Positions 34,316 through 45,564 of a stretch of 64,000 nucleotides of DNA are shown one piece after another. How positions within the stretch are numbered: the first letter of the stretch is position 1; every line of letters begins with the position of its first letter. The notes under the pieces are model-generated. The model searched no databases. It worked only from the letters and a program-made list of their open reading frames with translations, and was not told where the DNA came from. Position numbers and translations under genes: made by a program. The DNA lies in assembly GCA_021307315.1 (NCBI GenBank), contig JAJSPD010000094.1:62001-126000 (forward strand), read 5' to 3'. The stretch is from Bisporella sp. PMI_857 (Eukaryota; Ascomycota; Leotiomycetes; Helotiales; Helotiaceae).

Positions 34316-34433
34316 TTACTAACCTACCACTCAAAAACTCCGATATTACTGAGATACCACCCAAAAAGTTTTTTATTACCAACCTACCACCCTAAAGTAT
34401 ATAATTACTGAACTACCACCCTCAAAATTGAAG
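34316..34433. repeat. tandem repeat, four units of 29-30 bp
   Basis: The units begin at 34316, 34346, 34376 and 34405. Each has the form TTACyraaCTACCACyC followed by an A-rich half. The units differ by several substitutions but hold the ACCACYC core and the period almost exactly. It sits 180 bp before the MULE/FAR1 remnant and may be its subterminal region. I know of no function for this array. Confidence 0.85.
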
Positions 34434-34615
34434 CTATTCCCAATCGAACTACGTACATAATCACCAGCATTTTGTAACCCTGCCCTACATACGCCATCCC
34501 ACAATGAAATTAAAGCAACTCCTAATCATTTTGCACTCAATTCCCAAGCTCTTTAGACTGTTTCAAACCTGATATCAGAAGCCATTCGCAGTCCTTCACA
34601 ATGTAACTCGGCGAC

Positions 34616-34818
34616 CAGTTTGTGTCAATTGACGCTGCCCGTGAGGTAATCAAGACCTATGTTTTAGGCCAAGGCGAATCCTACAAAACAGTCTCGTCTG
34701 ACAAAGTCGGTATATTCTTGCTTGCAAAGAGCGTAAATGCCAGTTTCGTATTCGAGCTACTCAATCTAAGAAAAATATCATTTCAATTACAGTATTAGTT
34801 GGTCACTTTTGTGTTTGA
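34616..34818 (+). mobile_element. MULE/FAR1-type transposase N-terminal remnant
   Basis: The first frame reads QFVSIDAAREVIKTYVLGQG then ESYKTVSSDK, the opening of the FAR1-like DNA-binding domain of Mutator-like transposases. One frame over it continues YILACKERKCQFRIRATQ then KNIISITVLVGHFCV, which contains the C..C...H.C zinc-binding pattern of the domain (the last Cys is in HFC). A one- or two-base shift lies near 34,705, and the frame ends at TGA 34816-34818. No MULE catalytic domain follows. The small frame at 34912-35106 may be a further scrap. Confidence 0.8.
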
Positions 34819-34849
34819 GCATCAATAATTTGATAAGTTATTGTTCTCA

Positions 34850-37235
34850 TCGTTGAAGGCATAATCTTATTAGAAAGGCAGGAAGACGTGTAGAGTTGAA
34901 GTTAGTCAAAAATGAAAAAGAAAAGCTTCCAGGCGGCCAACAATTCGGTTCTTAAGAAGGATCTAAAATTAGACCAAGAAGTAGAAGGTGAAAAGTTGAA
35001 ATCAAGGAACCCACATCTTGATTTAAAGATTCGTTCCACGGGGTCAATACACATGTCCGAGATGTATGAACTTGTTGAACAGGTTAGGTCTAAGGACCAT
35101 ACCTAGTCTATTGTAGGCACCAGTATAGGCAACAGTAGGCAACAGTAGGCATCAGTGATGACATGTGAGTATCACACCTCTATAAGTAGAGGGATTCTCT
35201 CCTGCAGTTGTTCTATAACCTTCAGCAATTGACACTTGTTTACCCCATACTCTCTGAAGGCTCCGTGACTCTCTCTTTCTATTTGAACAGAACTGCTCAT
35301 CCAAAAATCTAACTTCTATCCCAGCTGGGAGAGAAGATGAATCCCTTGTTTCTGTCGATGGCGTCGGAGGAAAAGTATGTTCCCCTGTCAGTAACCCTGT
35401 GGGCACCTTTCCGCCGCACGGCGCATACTTAAAAGTCGTCGAGGTGCATGTCGATGCCGAATGCCCTGGGAGTGCACACTTTCCACAGATTGGAGCTGGT
35501 GCTCGGCAACGGTAATGTAAATAGCCGTAAAGGTGGAATAGAATGTTGGTATCTTGAATATCCGAAAACAGAACATCTCAAATCGTAAATTCCAGATCTG
35601 GATTTTTGGATTGATGCCTTTATATTTGAGAAGAAGTAGTTACGAAGTGCGTTTCCAGAAAGCTGTTCTGGGACGGTGACCTAATGCATTGAACCAATCA
35701 TAAGCGAGGACATACCCCTCCTTCCCAATTACTGTAGTATTACCGAGGTCGGGATTTGCTGAGGCAAGATGGTGGGTTCAGGCAGGATCTGGAGTGATGG
35801 AGATGCACAGGCTCAAGCAAAGTACACGTCTACTTGCAGGTGGTCGAGGCGTCGATACTGAATACTCACGCGACTCGGTACGATCATGATTTATCATCAA
35901 TATTGGGCGGCAGGCCTTTCTTCCGATTACGAATCGATCGCCTCTGTTAATTGAGCAAGATTGATTAGCGACGTTGACAAATCTCGAGTCCACGAGCAGC
36001 TAGCACAACGAGTCTACAAAAAACTACACAACATAGGGAGATTGCTGATGGAGAATAGGTACGTGGTTAGTAAGAGGGAAACGCAATGATAATGTTTCTA
36101 CGGCTACCTTTAGTGTCACAAGTTCGTGTGCGGGCGGAAGATAGGTGCTCAAGGTAGAGTGAGTCCAGCTATAACTGAAGGTTGCAGGTTGCTGTCGCTA
36201 TGGGCTCAAGGAGCAAATCAGAGTCGCCGTGTGAAGAGGCTGTTGCCCTCGTTCTTAAATCTGGGAGGCGGAACAAAGAAGGAAGGTGTGGCAGACACCT
36301 TCCAAGGAGATGGTGGGCTTGAAACGTAAGACATTGCTACAAAGCTTGATGAACACTTGGAGGAAATAATCTTAAGCTCACTTGCTACAAACCACACGCG
36401 AGACCCCCGTTTGATTGAGGCAGTTATTGAAAGTGGAAATTATTGGAAGAGGCATTTATGTATGGGCTTCAGGAGGTTATGGAAACACTGAACGAAGTAG
36501 ACTATGTAATATAAACTAAGGTCCTTAGGTTTAGAACCGGGCGAATAAACTTCATCATCATCCATCAGGCATTCCGGTGGGCAGTTTTAGAGCGGCCAGG
36601 GAGGCAGAGCAGAGAAGGAGTGAGGCGGGGTCTCGGAGACCGTTCATACCATCATAATACCATGATGAGATTATGGGGAATCTGTAGGGATACTCTAAAC
36701 GGTGCAAGAACATGAAGTAAGGACTGCAGCAAATGGCTTATAATGTGTCAATATTTAATATTTGCTGCCTTCATTCACGTGTTGTCCTCCTTGATATCCA
36801 CCGCATCTACCGTTCCCACGACCCCTTCTATGCCCTGTGTTCGCTCTCTAACCACGATGCTCTTCTCCGTAATTTCCGTGCTTCCTTATATTTCCGTTTG
36901 CACCTTCAAAGCTACGGTACCTCTTCCGCGTTCGCCTCCATAGCCATAGACATAACTCGACATTATGGCAGATCGAGATGGAGCTTCATATTGCTAGCCG
37001 CCGACTTTAATCGCAAAGTTCGCACAAGTTATGAACGCGCCCCAGGTGTCAACGGTTGATGCTGCTGCGTCACCGGAGGGCTCGATAAATTGATTCGACC
37101 ACATCCCTCCCCGCTCCAGTCAGCATCTTGGGAAAGAACACAATTCAACCAAACTTCTACTCATTTGATTGCAACCCCAATCATTTATACCAACGTCTTG
37201 TATTCATCATTGAGCCACAACGCTCTACTACTACT
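34850..37235. other. gene-poor, repeat-derived stretch
   Basis: Apart from the dispersed repeat at 35530-35754 I see no recognisable gene. Around 35110-35155 there is a short array of AGTAGGCAWCAGT-like units. Frames at 35152-35406 (minus) and 36733-37059 (plus) show no family motif. Confidence 0.45.
35530..35754. repeat. second locus of the dispersed repeat, without MITE-A
   Basis: The segment matches 2297-2628 in the same orientation: AATAGAATGTTGG, GAACATCTCAAATCGTAA, GGATTGATGC with TTATATTTGA, CATTGAACCAATCATAAGCG, and TATTACCGAGGTC at the end. The 154-bp MITE present in the first copy is absent. At the insertion point this copy reads TTACTGTAGTATTACC. Confidence 0.8.
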
Positions 37236-37480
37236 ATGGATACCTCAATCCCTCTAAGTCCCAGCGATCTCTTCTCCGCCAACAGCCTAGTCATCGTCAT
37301 TACCGGCGGTGGCAGTGGTATTACTTGCCCCGATCTCCGTTTCCCTCCCGGACGAACCATTACTGACTACCGCAACCAGGTATCGGTCATGCAATTGCTT
37401 CAGCCCTTAACCAAACCGGCGCATCCCGCATCTATATCCTCGGCCGGCGTCTCACCGCTCTCACCGACGCTTGCCCGTAC
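37236..37480 (+). pseudogene. short-chain dehydrogenase N-terminal fragment
   Basis: ATG 37236 opens MDTSIPLSPSDLFSANSL, then the Rossmann motif VIVITGGGSGIGH is completed across an intron at 37318-37379 (62 bp, GTATTA to CCAG). The next residues are AIASALNQTGASRIYILGRR, the second beta strand of a classical SDR. Recognisable SDR sequence stops near 37,480 and a LINE ORF1 begins within the next 60 bp. The catalytic Ser-Tyr-Lys part is lost. The enzyme's substrate cannot be inferred from what is left. Confidence 0.75.
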
Positions 37481-37544
37481 GCCACCGAGCAGTCAACCAA
37501 GCAATGTCCGGACCCTTACCTCGATGGGCACGATGCCATCAACA

Positions 37545-38291
37545 ATGACAGATACGCTGTACTGCACCATCGATACGTCCAGGATGGGAGAGGAAGACAA
37601 GAGCAAGGTGCACCCAGGATCAATCAGGAAAGCAATCGAGGAAGAGATCCGCACCTCGGATGAACATGCGAATTGGCGCTGCGCGGCAGTAATCAAGGAC
37701 TCCAGAAATGCCGAACGCGTCAAGGTAGCATGTAGAGACGAAGCTGAGCTTCACAGGGTCAAGGAAGCAGCTCAGAAGACGGCCCCACCTAATGCTCGGG
37801 TGTTACGAGACCAGCTCTACCCAGTGGAGGTGGACAACGCAAACCGAACAGCCATTCTCGATCAAGAAGGAAACATTTTACCTGGGACCGCCGAGGTCCT
37901 GGGAAAGGAGAATGAAGTCAACATAGCCAAGATCGCATGGCTCAGCAGAAAAGATCAGGGGAAAGCATATGGCTCAATGGTAGTCTATGTCACTAAAGGC
38001 AGTGAAGCAGCATGACTACTGTAAGAGCAGTACTTCCACGTTGCTGGGGAATCCGCATACACCAGGGTCTACGAACATCGAGTAGGCCCAACGCAATGTT
38101 ACAACTGTCAAGAAGTCGGCCATAAGGCATACGCTTGCACCAAGGCGCAGGTATGTGCAAAGTGCGCCAAGGAGGGCCACATCCACAAGGAATGCTCGCA
38201 AACGATAGCAAAGTGTGCGTTATGCAAAGGACCGCATGAATCGTTTAGCAAGAATTGTCGAGTGCTTCACGGCATCCGGCCTGAGAAGTAG
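37545..38291 (+). mobile_element. Tad-like LINE ORF1 (gag-like, CCHC zinc knuckles), two stops
   Basis: From ATG 37545 the frame shows the ORF1 pattern of fungal Tad-clade LINE retrotransposons: ANWRCAAVIKDSRNAERVKV, NARVLRDQLYPVEVD, IAKIAWLSRKDQGKAYGSMV. Nonsense codons at 38013-38015 (TGA) and 38022-38024 (TAA) interrupt it. It continues in the same frame to TAG 38289-38291, with three zinc knuckles: CYNCQEVGHKAYAC, CAKCAKEGHIHKEC and CALCKGPHESFSKNC. Both stops are explicable as C-to-T changes, as produced by repeat-induced point mutation. ORF2 (endonuclease and reverse transcriptase) is absent downstream, unlike the usual 5' truncation of LINEs. Confidence 0.88.
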
Positions 38292-38739
38292 TTGTGATTT
38301 GACCCCATTGAATCGCAAACCTCCCCTTCACCCTTCTTTACCTCACTAACCCCCAAAGCACTCTCGTGCTCGCAGCAGGTTCTGCTTCAGCTGCTGAGGA
38401 TAGCGCTGAACACTTTGAGAATCGCCTCCAAGCTACTTGCTACTAATCATTTTACACGAGAACCCGCAGACGATGATGGACCACAAGTGGAAAAGCACTA
38501 CTCGGATGCAGACGTATTGTACAGGCTTTGCGAGACCAAGCCAACTATAGAAGAACTTGAATTGTATATAATCGATCTAGGTCCTTTTAGGCATAGTGCG
38601 GGGCGTAATAAAATACTACTACTAATACATTGCGGCTACAGTAACTCCATTCTTATCTCATACTCTCCAAATTTGCCCTACACAGAGAAATCTAGAGGCT
38701 GGCCTTTGGCGGTTCTGAAACCCCGTTCTCTGACCAGGG

Positions 38740-39713
38740 ATCGTAGTTATCTCACACGGCTTCTCAGCAGTTAAAGAGCAAGGGCTCACTGCAGTTGCGG
38801 AACACTTTTCGTCTCACCTTCCACTTGCTTGTTTAGTTTTCGACAATCGTGGATTTGGTGAGAGTGACACGAGACAAGGAGAGCCTCGATTGGAGATCGA
38901 TGCAAGGGTCCAGACGAGCGACATATCAGACGCAATTACATACTGTCAAACTCGGGCGGAAGTCCATGCAGACAAGATTGGGATCTGGGGATCTTCATTC
39001 AGTGGAGCCAATGTACTTTGGGTGGCAGCTGTCGATCGAAGAGTTAAGGCAGTCGCCTCACAAGCTCCCCTGATGGATGGGTGGTCAGGCTTTGCCAACT
39101 TGTTGCGGCCGGACGAAATCAGTGATTTTGAGGCAGATTTCCAGAAAGGTTTGCTTAATATTTTTCCATTTCACCCGCTACGAGTGAATATTTCTGACCA
39201 TTCAAGATCGACTTGCTCGGGCAGCAGGCAAACCGCCGATGATGATCGCAGTCGTTGACCCAAATCAACTGAACCGATCAGCCATGACAACAAAAGACAG
39301 CAATGCTGCAATGGGAGGTACTGAGAAGATGCATAAAACATGGAGAAATGAAGTAACATTGAAGAGGTAAGTCACTTTCCTGTGGGTCAATATGGCCTTA
39401 CACTCCCCAATATTCATATACTGATTGGCTCGTCAGCATGGAGAATTTCAGAGCACATCCTGCCGGGGCTTATATTCAACATATATCCCCGACGCCGTTG
39501 CTGTTAACCCTTGCTAGCAATGACGTCGTAACGCCCACTGCAACGTCCTTAAAGGCATATGCTTGTGCGTTGGAGCCTAAGGAACTGCATATCTTCGAAG
39601 GTGGTCACTATGAAGCATACTTTGGAGGGTCAGGCTTTGAGAGTTGTATCAAAGTCCAGACTGACTTTTTCCGGAGAAAGCTTTGTAATTCTACCAAAAC
39701 CGCCTTACTTTAG
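38740..39713 (+). pseudogene. alpha/beta hydrolase (YcjY/dienelactone-hydrolase-like), 5' end broken
   Basis: Three exons: 38740-39148, 39207-39366 and 39437-39713, with introns of 58 and 70 bp in phase. The translation runs VVISHGFSAVKEQGL, CLVFDNRGFGESD, IGIWGSSFSGANVLW (nucleophile serine in GSSFSG), RLARAAGKPPMM, LLTLASNDVVTP (acid) and FEGGHYEAYFGG (catalytic His). The catalytic core is thus intact. Upstream the same frame continues with weak family similarity but meets TGA at 38716-38718 and 38731-38733 and has no start. Either the first exon is lost or an intron ending at TGACCAG hides a distant one. Without a start I treat it as a pseudogene. Confidence 0.72.
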
Positions 39714-40413
39714 ACCGTAAGTAGATATTATTTGACGGGCAGCCCCGCGGGAAGGGACGAAAACAATGTTATCATTTTATCACACTATTATGGTCAGTAG
39801 AGCGCACCATGGGGCGGGTCGGGCGATTCATCCGGACCGTCCACCCACCAAGGAATCCTTCTGATTCTGTATTGTAATTACTATTATATCACATAAAAGC
39901 TGTTATTGATGCGGACAGTAAATTTACGAAGTATTAAAGCCGTTATAGTTTATTGTAGAATTATTAATTCTGAGGATTTTGCTGCGACAGCTGTCTCCTA
40001 AAGGATCAGATTTTGGCGCAAATCTAGCGATCAACATCGATCCCCAAGTTCCATTTCTCAATAATGACTTTGTCATGTATTCTACATGGATAACTCTCTC
40101 TAGTCTGAGCTGGATGGACTTCTTCTTCTTGCTCCATATATTCAATGAGCCTTTGGTGTTTGACTTCCCGCAACACTGTCAGGCGCGGTGGTGTCACGTG
40201 CTAAGGGGTAATCAGGGGTTCGGGAGGAGCTCTAGGTTCCAAGGGTTCGGAGCGTAGTAAAAAGGGTCGAGATTAGTCTTCGTATCCATAGGAGCTGATT
40301 CATGCCACGCTACATTATTCGCCTTACAATCACTCTATCAGAAGGTTCTTCTGGCTGTTGCCACACATCCGTCTAGGATAAACGTTTTGGTTACAGTGCA
40401 TGGCTCTTGTAGT
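39714..40413. other. gene-free stretch
   Basis: Between the hydrolase and the NAD(P)-binding gene, both of which end here (tail to tail), I see no coding sequence or repeat. A GC-richer stretch at 39740-39840 shows no motif. Confidence 0.5.
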
Positions 40414-41263
40414 CTACAGGACTCTCCTACAGGAAGATATAGCTATGTCAATGTCCACAACTTTATATACGCGAAGAAGTGCTTGGCCTCTAGCCGTCAA
40501 TGGCCCATTCTTGACAATCTGCGTCTTGTCTCCCACACTTGGTTTCACTGCAATATCAACCATAACAGCTGCCAAGTGGTCCACCTTTACCGACATCGTA
40601 AATGGTGCTATCCAATCAGGCAAACAGAGATACCTCCTTAGTATAAAGCCAGGTTTGACGACTGTTACTTGGAGAACATCCCGGTATTGGTCGGCAAGCT
40701 GAATGATTCTATTCTCTGCATTGCCCTTTGTATGATCAGTAATTTTGTGAACTTAAGGAGGATTTCCTTTAGCTTACCTCGAATTTTCCGACATCGTGGG
40801 TAAACCATACCTTGCTCTCTTGATTCCTAGTCCTGTTCCCGTCACAGATTACAAATTTGAATTTGCTCCTACTTCGTATCAAAGGGATGACGTTTGCAAC
40901 AAAATCGATCGCCGTTGAAATATTATATTGTTTTGCTGAGGTGTGAACCTTCCGTCGTACATGAGAACCGCCTAGATCTCCATCTAACCTAACTCAGGTA
41001 AGTTAGCGTATAACCGCTAAAGAGCAATTAAGATCCTACCATATACAAGCCTCGGCGTCCCTTATCTCTTTCAGAAGTTCATCTGGATACACCGTGATGC
41101 TGCCATCTATTGTCACAAATTTCAGCTTCGAATTGGATACAGAATCAGGAAGTGAACTTTGGTGAGACGCAACGATAACGGACGTTAAGGAAGGATTGTC
41201 GAGGCATTGATTAATGACTTCGTTTTTAACGAAGCCAGACGAGCCCATGAGAATGACTTTCAT
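40414..41263 (-). CDS. NAD(P)-binding Rossmann-fold protein (atypical SDR)
   Basis: Three exons on the minus strand, 41263-41040, 40988-40778 and 40725-40414, give 248 residues without any stop. The introns are 40989-41039 (GTAGGA, branch GCTAAC) and 40726-40777 (GTAAGC, branch CTGAT). The start MKVILMGSSGFVKNEVINQC is the Rossmann entry of the NAD(P)-binding/NmrA-like group. KFKFVICDGN, RDVLQVTVVKPGFIL and SVKVDHLAAVMVDIAV are the conserved later blocks. The third Gly of the usual GxxGxxG is replaced (GSSGFVK), so cofactor binding may be weakened. Probably a cytosolic oxidoreductase or redox-sensing protein. Simple reading-frame inspection shows only fragments, and the splice sites are what join them. 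Confidence 0.75.
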
Positions 41264-41269
41264 GGCGGA

Positions 41270-43400
41270 AATCCTCTTTATGATGAGAGATGATTGAAGA
41301 ATGAGATGAAATAAGAGATATGATTTAAGTTGATGTAAACTGGGGGGGTAGTGCATATATCTTATCCTCTAATCATTAACGAGTAAGATTAGTGCTTATG
41401 GTAGAGTATAGATATCAATATCGGGCGCCGATTCAATGGCGTGGCTCGGCATCATCTAGGAAAATTTGTTAGCTTGGCCTGGAACTTCAGTGATAACACT
41501 AGACAACTAGGGCATATCGGTAAATACTGTGGTAAAAAGCTTAGAGGCAACAAGTGAAATCAAGACAGTTCATGGCGTCGATCGAGGGATATACCCTAGG
41601 AATAATTCCCAATAGTGGGTGCCAGGATTCTCGGCGCACAGGCCATTCTCACCAAAATCATAAAGTTGATCAATATCACAATATATTTGTATAGTACAAC
41701 CAAACATAACCACTTATTGCCTCTAATGGGCTTTCCACCAGATCTAATAAGCTCTGCGCTTCGTCTAGGCATTTTAGCAATGCAAAATCGCGGTATTGCA
41801 ATTCTGGTGTTTTGGCCCGTGCGCCGAGAAATCCTCAGCGCGGTGTGCAATCACATGCATGCTCTCAGAGAATAAAGTTTACTCTGAGTCACTAAGCAGA
41901 GCGCGCACGATAAAACGGTCATGGGATCCCAGGACGTGAAGATTAAGTTTAGTTAGCCAAGTTTGTGGGAACATGAACGGTTGGAAGAATGCTTGTAATC
42001 TCCGCTCTCAGACAGCATGGTTGAACTACGATATATTATGGGTGACTTACTAATGAGTGTCTGTACCTGTCGGTCAAACCATTTGATATGTATTAGCCCG
42101 GACAGTAAGCCTCGCCATCGAAGCCTGCAATACCCGCATCCCTATCGTCACGCGACCTTGATGCTCAACCGTGGAGATTTCATTTAGATCCGGGAGGCCT
42201 TGCCTGTGATTCGAACTTGATGCGGCTTTAAGACACGGGCCATTTAGCCACAGCATCAATTCTTCGTAAAAGTTTATGATGAACATATCACCTCAAAGAG
42301 GATAGTGGGTCATTATGAGCTGTAATCTCGGCCACGATTTGAACGACCTTCTGGGCGTGTCAAGGGCATCACGTGCTTGGCAGCGCTAATGCACACTGCT
42401 TACGGCCCGCACTGAGCTGAAGGGGAGTCTTATGGCGGTCGCTACGATACAAGTCTAGTCTTCCTCCATTTAAGGTTTCCTGCACTAAGACATTTATTTC
42501 TGTATCACCGGCCCAAGCAAGGGAGAAGGAAACGCGTTAGGTCGTGGCTCAGTCGAGGTTATACTCTATGGCAACGCATATGCAACCTGATACCAGAAAC
42601 CTTCGCAGATTAGATATATGCGTAGTACTCAAATATCTATCCATTCCATGGCCATATGATGGCTAATGCGGCCTCACACTCGACGTGACAGCTACTAGTG
42701 CTTGATCGTCAGGTATGCCATGACTCGGAATCATGTCAGTCATTATTGAGAGATTGAGATTTCGTGACGGTGCTACAACAAAACAACCAAGATCTACCAA
42801 CTCTCCGCCCAACCGACATGAACAGTTCTTTAGTTGTAGGAGGTAGCCACTCGGGCAAACGAGTCCGTCCTAATCGTTCAAAAACGTATGCACATCATTC
42901 AGAAGCTCCAGCTACGGCGACTTATAAAGACCGCTTGGCTATACCATTCACTTCCCTAAATAAATGTTAAAATTGATTGAAAATGATTTGATTTTGGGGG
43001 GTAGATTGACAGACATGCAAGATGGGGTTATCCTAGAAGCTCGTTATACATAAGAAATTTCTTGGCCGGAGTTTATAAGTTCCCACCGAATCTAGGGACG
43101 TTTGATTAACAATCAAGGGTTTATAGCCAATTGAGTCTGTCCTTTCAATGGGTTAATCCAAGGTCAGTAGCGACGCGCGGCCTTGGTATATCTAGTAAGG
43201 GGATAGTGTATCTCAATTTCTTGTGTTAAGCTTATAGCAATCTCTGTCAGTGCTAGTGACGTAGGTTATGGCAGTGCAAGGATACATTGCCAACCTCATC
43301 AACTATAAGACTAGTGACATGCCGCCTGGGTAGAATCGATCTTGTCACCCAAATCCACAGTCATCTTCGTTTTAAGACATAATTCGCAACTGACAGCATC
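41270..43400. other. gene-free stretch upstream of the bacterial-type hydrolase
   Basis: More than 2 kb with no identifiable gene. Small frames at 41596-41875 (both strands), 42074-42286 (minus) and 42764-42970 (plus) have no motif. The last 300 bp should contain the promoter of the gene at 43404. Nothing like a TATA box can be argued. Confidence 0.45.
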
Positions 43401-43403
43401 ATC

Positions 43404-44477
43404 ATGAGGACGGGCGTCAGCATTGCAGCGCTCAGTATCACCATCGCTAACATTTCGTTAGCAATGGCACAGAACATGTCGTATGGAGCCGACAACTGGT
43501 ACCGCAGCGACCAGGTGACGGTTCAGCCGATCACCTTCCTGACTCAATTCCGGACCTCTGTCGCGGGGAATATCTTCATTCGGAACGATCTTGCTCGCAG
43601 CGCCAACAGCAGCGGAAGTGCCAACCGCACCACCAGTGCGCCGGCCATTGTCGTCGGCCACCCGATGGGTGCGGTGAAGGAGCAGAGTTCCAACCTCTAC
43701 GCCACGAAGATGGCCGAGCAGGGCTTTGTGGCCATCTCGCTCGATCTCCCATTCTGGGGCTCTAGCGAAGGCGTGCCGATGAACACCGTGTCGCCGGACT
43801 TCTATGCCGAGGCGTTCAGCGCGGCTGTGGACTATCTAGGCACACAGACCATTGTAGATCGCGAGCGGATCGGCGCGCTTGGCATCTGTGGCAGTGGCTC
43901 CTTCGTCATTAGCGCCGCCAAAATCGATTCCCGCATCAAGGCCATCGCCACGTCGAGTATGTACGACATGGGCTCAGTCTTCCGCAGTGGGCTGCAGCGC
44001 GCCCAGACCGTTGGGCAGCGCCGGGCGGTCGTTGCGGCCGCGTCGCAGCAGCGCTGGGCCGAGGTTGACGGCGCTGAGATTGCGGTCATGGGCGGCACCC
44101 CGCACGTGATCACCGAGGAGACGGACGCCATCGGCCGCGAGTTCTACGACTACTATCGCACCTCGCGTGGTGAGTTCACCCCGCCGACCACAACGCCAAA
44201 CCTCACCACCCACTCCACCGTCGCAAGCCACACCAAGTTCTTGAACTTCTACCCCTTCAACGACATCGACACCATCTCGCCGCGCCCCATGCTCTTCATC
44301 TCGGGCGACCAGGCACACTCGCGCGAGTTCAGTGAGGACGCCTATGCGCGTGCTGGTTGGCCAAAGGAGCTGGTATGGGTTCCAGGCGCCGGACACGTCG
44401 ACCTCTACGACCGCGTCGAGCTGATCCCCTTCGCCAAGCTCGCCCAGTTCTTCCAGCAGAACCTGGCCGCCAACTAA
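43404..44477 (+). CDS. secreted alpha/beta hydrolase of bacterial type
   Basis: 357 residues, one exon, starting at ATG 43404. The first 22 residues look like a signal peptide (MRTGVSIAALSITIANISLA, MAQN). The body matches a bacterial dienelactone-hydrolase/YcjY-like family throughout: AIVVGHPMGAVKEQSSNLYA, ISLDLPFWGSSEG, RIGALGICGSGSFVISAAKI (nucleophile elbow), MLFISGDQAHSREFSEDAYA (acid region) and WVPGAGHVDLYDR (His). It is clearly richer in G and C than its AT-rich flanks, particularly from 43860 onward at third positions, and has no introns. This suggests horizontal transfer from bacteria, with the signal peptide giving export. The substrate is unknown. It is complete and free of lesions, unlike many of its neighbours. 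Confidence 0.85.
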   Translation: MRTGVSIAALSITIANISLAMAQNMSYGADNWYRSDQVTVQPITFLTQFRTSVAGNIFIRNDLARSANSSGSANRTTSAPAIVVGHPMGAVKEQSSNLYATKMAEQGFVAISLDLPFWGSSEGVPMNTVSPDFYAEAFSAAVDYLGTQTIVDRERIGALGICGSGSFVISAAKIDSRIKAIATSSMYDMGSVFRSGLQRAQTVGQRRAVVAAASQQRWAEVDGAEIAVMGGTPHVITEETDAIGREFYDYYRTSRGEFTPPTTTPNLTTHSTVASHTKFLNFYPFNDIDTISPRPMLFISGDQAHSREFSEDAYARAGWPKELVWVPGAGHVDLYDRVELIPFAKLAQFFQQNLAAN

Positions 44478-44849
44478 GAGGCCGGGAAGCGGTGATCTTT
44501 GGTTCTTTTCTCTTGGGAGGGTGAGGGTGAGGATAAGTTACACGGGGCGTGGGAGTGTTGCTTTGGAAGCAGAAGTGAACGAATCGGAGGAGTATCGCTA
44601 GGAAGTGCGTAGGGGCTAGGCTGTGATATGGTGCAATGCTCAGCAAATAGAACATGCATATCCTCTGGAGCAGAGAGGATGAGCCGTTGCATTATTTCAG
44701 CAGCTTCACAATGGACCAGATTTGGTTTTAAGATATACGTTTCCTAACATACCGTGATGTTCCCCTCTGTCCACATATTTCTCCCTTCTCTTGTCGGGCA
44801 GTTTGTTCTAAGGCTCTTCACGAGGCCACGACTGTATGCGCTTCGGGAC

Positions 44850-45560
44850 AGAATAGAACCATGATGGCGAGGCTCCAAAGGCTGACCTCGATGAATCTAC
44901 CAATGCATTTGATCCAGCCACGATCAAACCTGACAGCATCGAAATTCCCAAGCGCATGTTCAACACAGACACTGGTAATCTGGAGGATCGGCCTTCTGGA
45001 CAGTATTTTATACTGTCTCACAGCTGGAAAGGTCAAGAGATTAGCAACTCATTTATCTCCAAGACAAAAGAAAGTCGAAAGAAAAGGGAAGTCTACAAAA
45101 CGGCCCAGGATGACTCTAATGAAGAGGCTGGGAGGTTTGCAAGGTTCCAAGTCAAGAAAGTGATGTTGAATTACTCAGTGCTCAATGTACTAACGACGCA
45201 CAGGCAAAAATTAAGAAAATCGACACGGTCCTCACTCGCTCTGGGATCAAGTCCAATACGCGCGAGCTCCTTGCTCAGCTGGCCGAATTCAAGGAAGCGA
45301 CTGGGAAAGAAACCGAGGCACGAGATTCTTGGAATGAGAAAGGAGAGGAGCTAGATTCGAGGAAGATGGCAGGATAAGATGTTGGAGAAGGAGAAAAAAG
45401 ACGCGGGGGTGGATGATTCAGAAATGCCAAGTGAGACGGAAGAAAAGGATGAAAGGATAATTTGAGCAAAGCCTTGGCTAAAGCTGAAGAAGCGCTGTTC
45501 CAAGCTGAAGAGCAGTTGCTTCGAGCTGAAGAATGGCTGAGAAGAGCAACAACAAGTTGC
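44850..45560 (+). pseudogene. HET-domain gene, N-terminal relic
   Basis: The frame reads FDPATIKPDSIEIPKRMF, NTDTGNLEDRPSGQYFILSH and SWKGQEI, the entry of a HET domain (the ILSHSW motif). A 53-bp intron at 45151-45203 with a perfect TACTAAC branch follows, then a coiled stretch (IKKIDTVLTRSGIKSNTREL). The frame stops at 45375. Glu/Lys-rich coiled sequence continues in other frames (KALAKAEEALFQAEEQLLRA). In relatives a long coiled insert lies inside the HET domain before the VWIDTCCIDK block. That block and everything after it are missing here, and the relic runs into the 3' end of the desaturase gene on the other strand. Confidence 0.7.
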
Positions 45561-45564
45561 AAGG

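Noticed and set aside
34912..35106. Lys/Glu-rich 64-codon frame
   Set aside because: It is too short and of low complexity. It is more likely a scrap of the MULE remnant than a gene.
43974..44655. Long minus-strand frames opposite the secreted hydrolase
   Set aside because: High GC content makes long antisense frames. The plus strand has a full enzyme with signal peptide.
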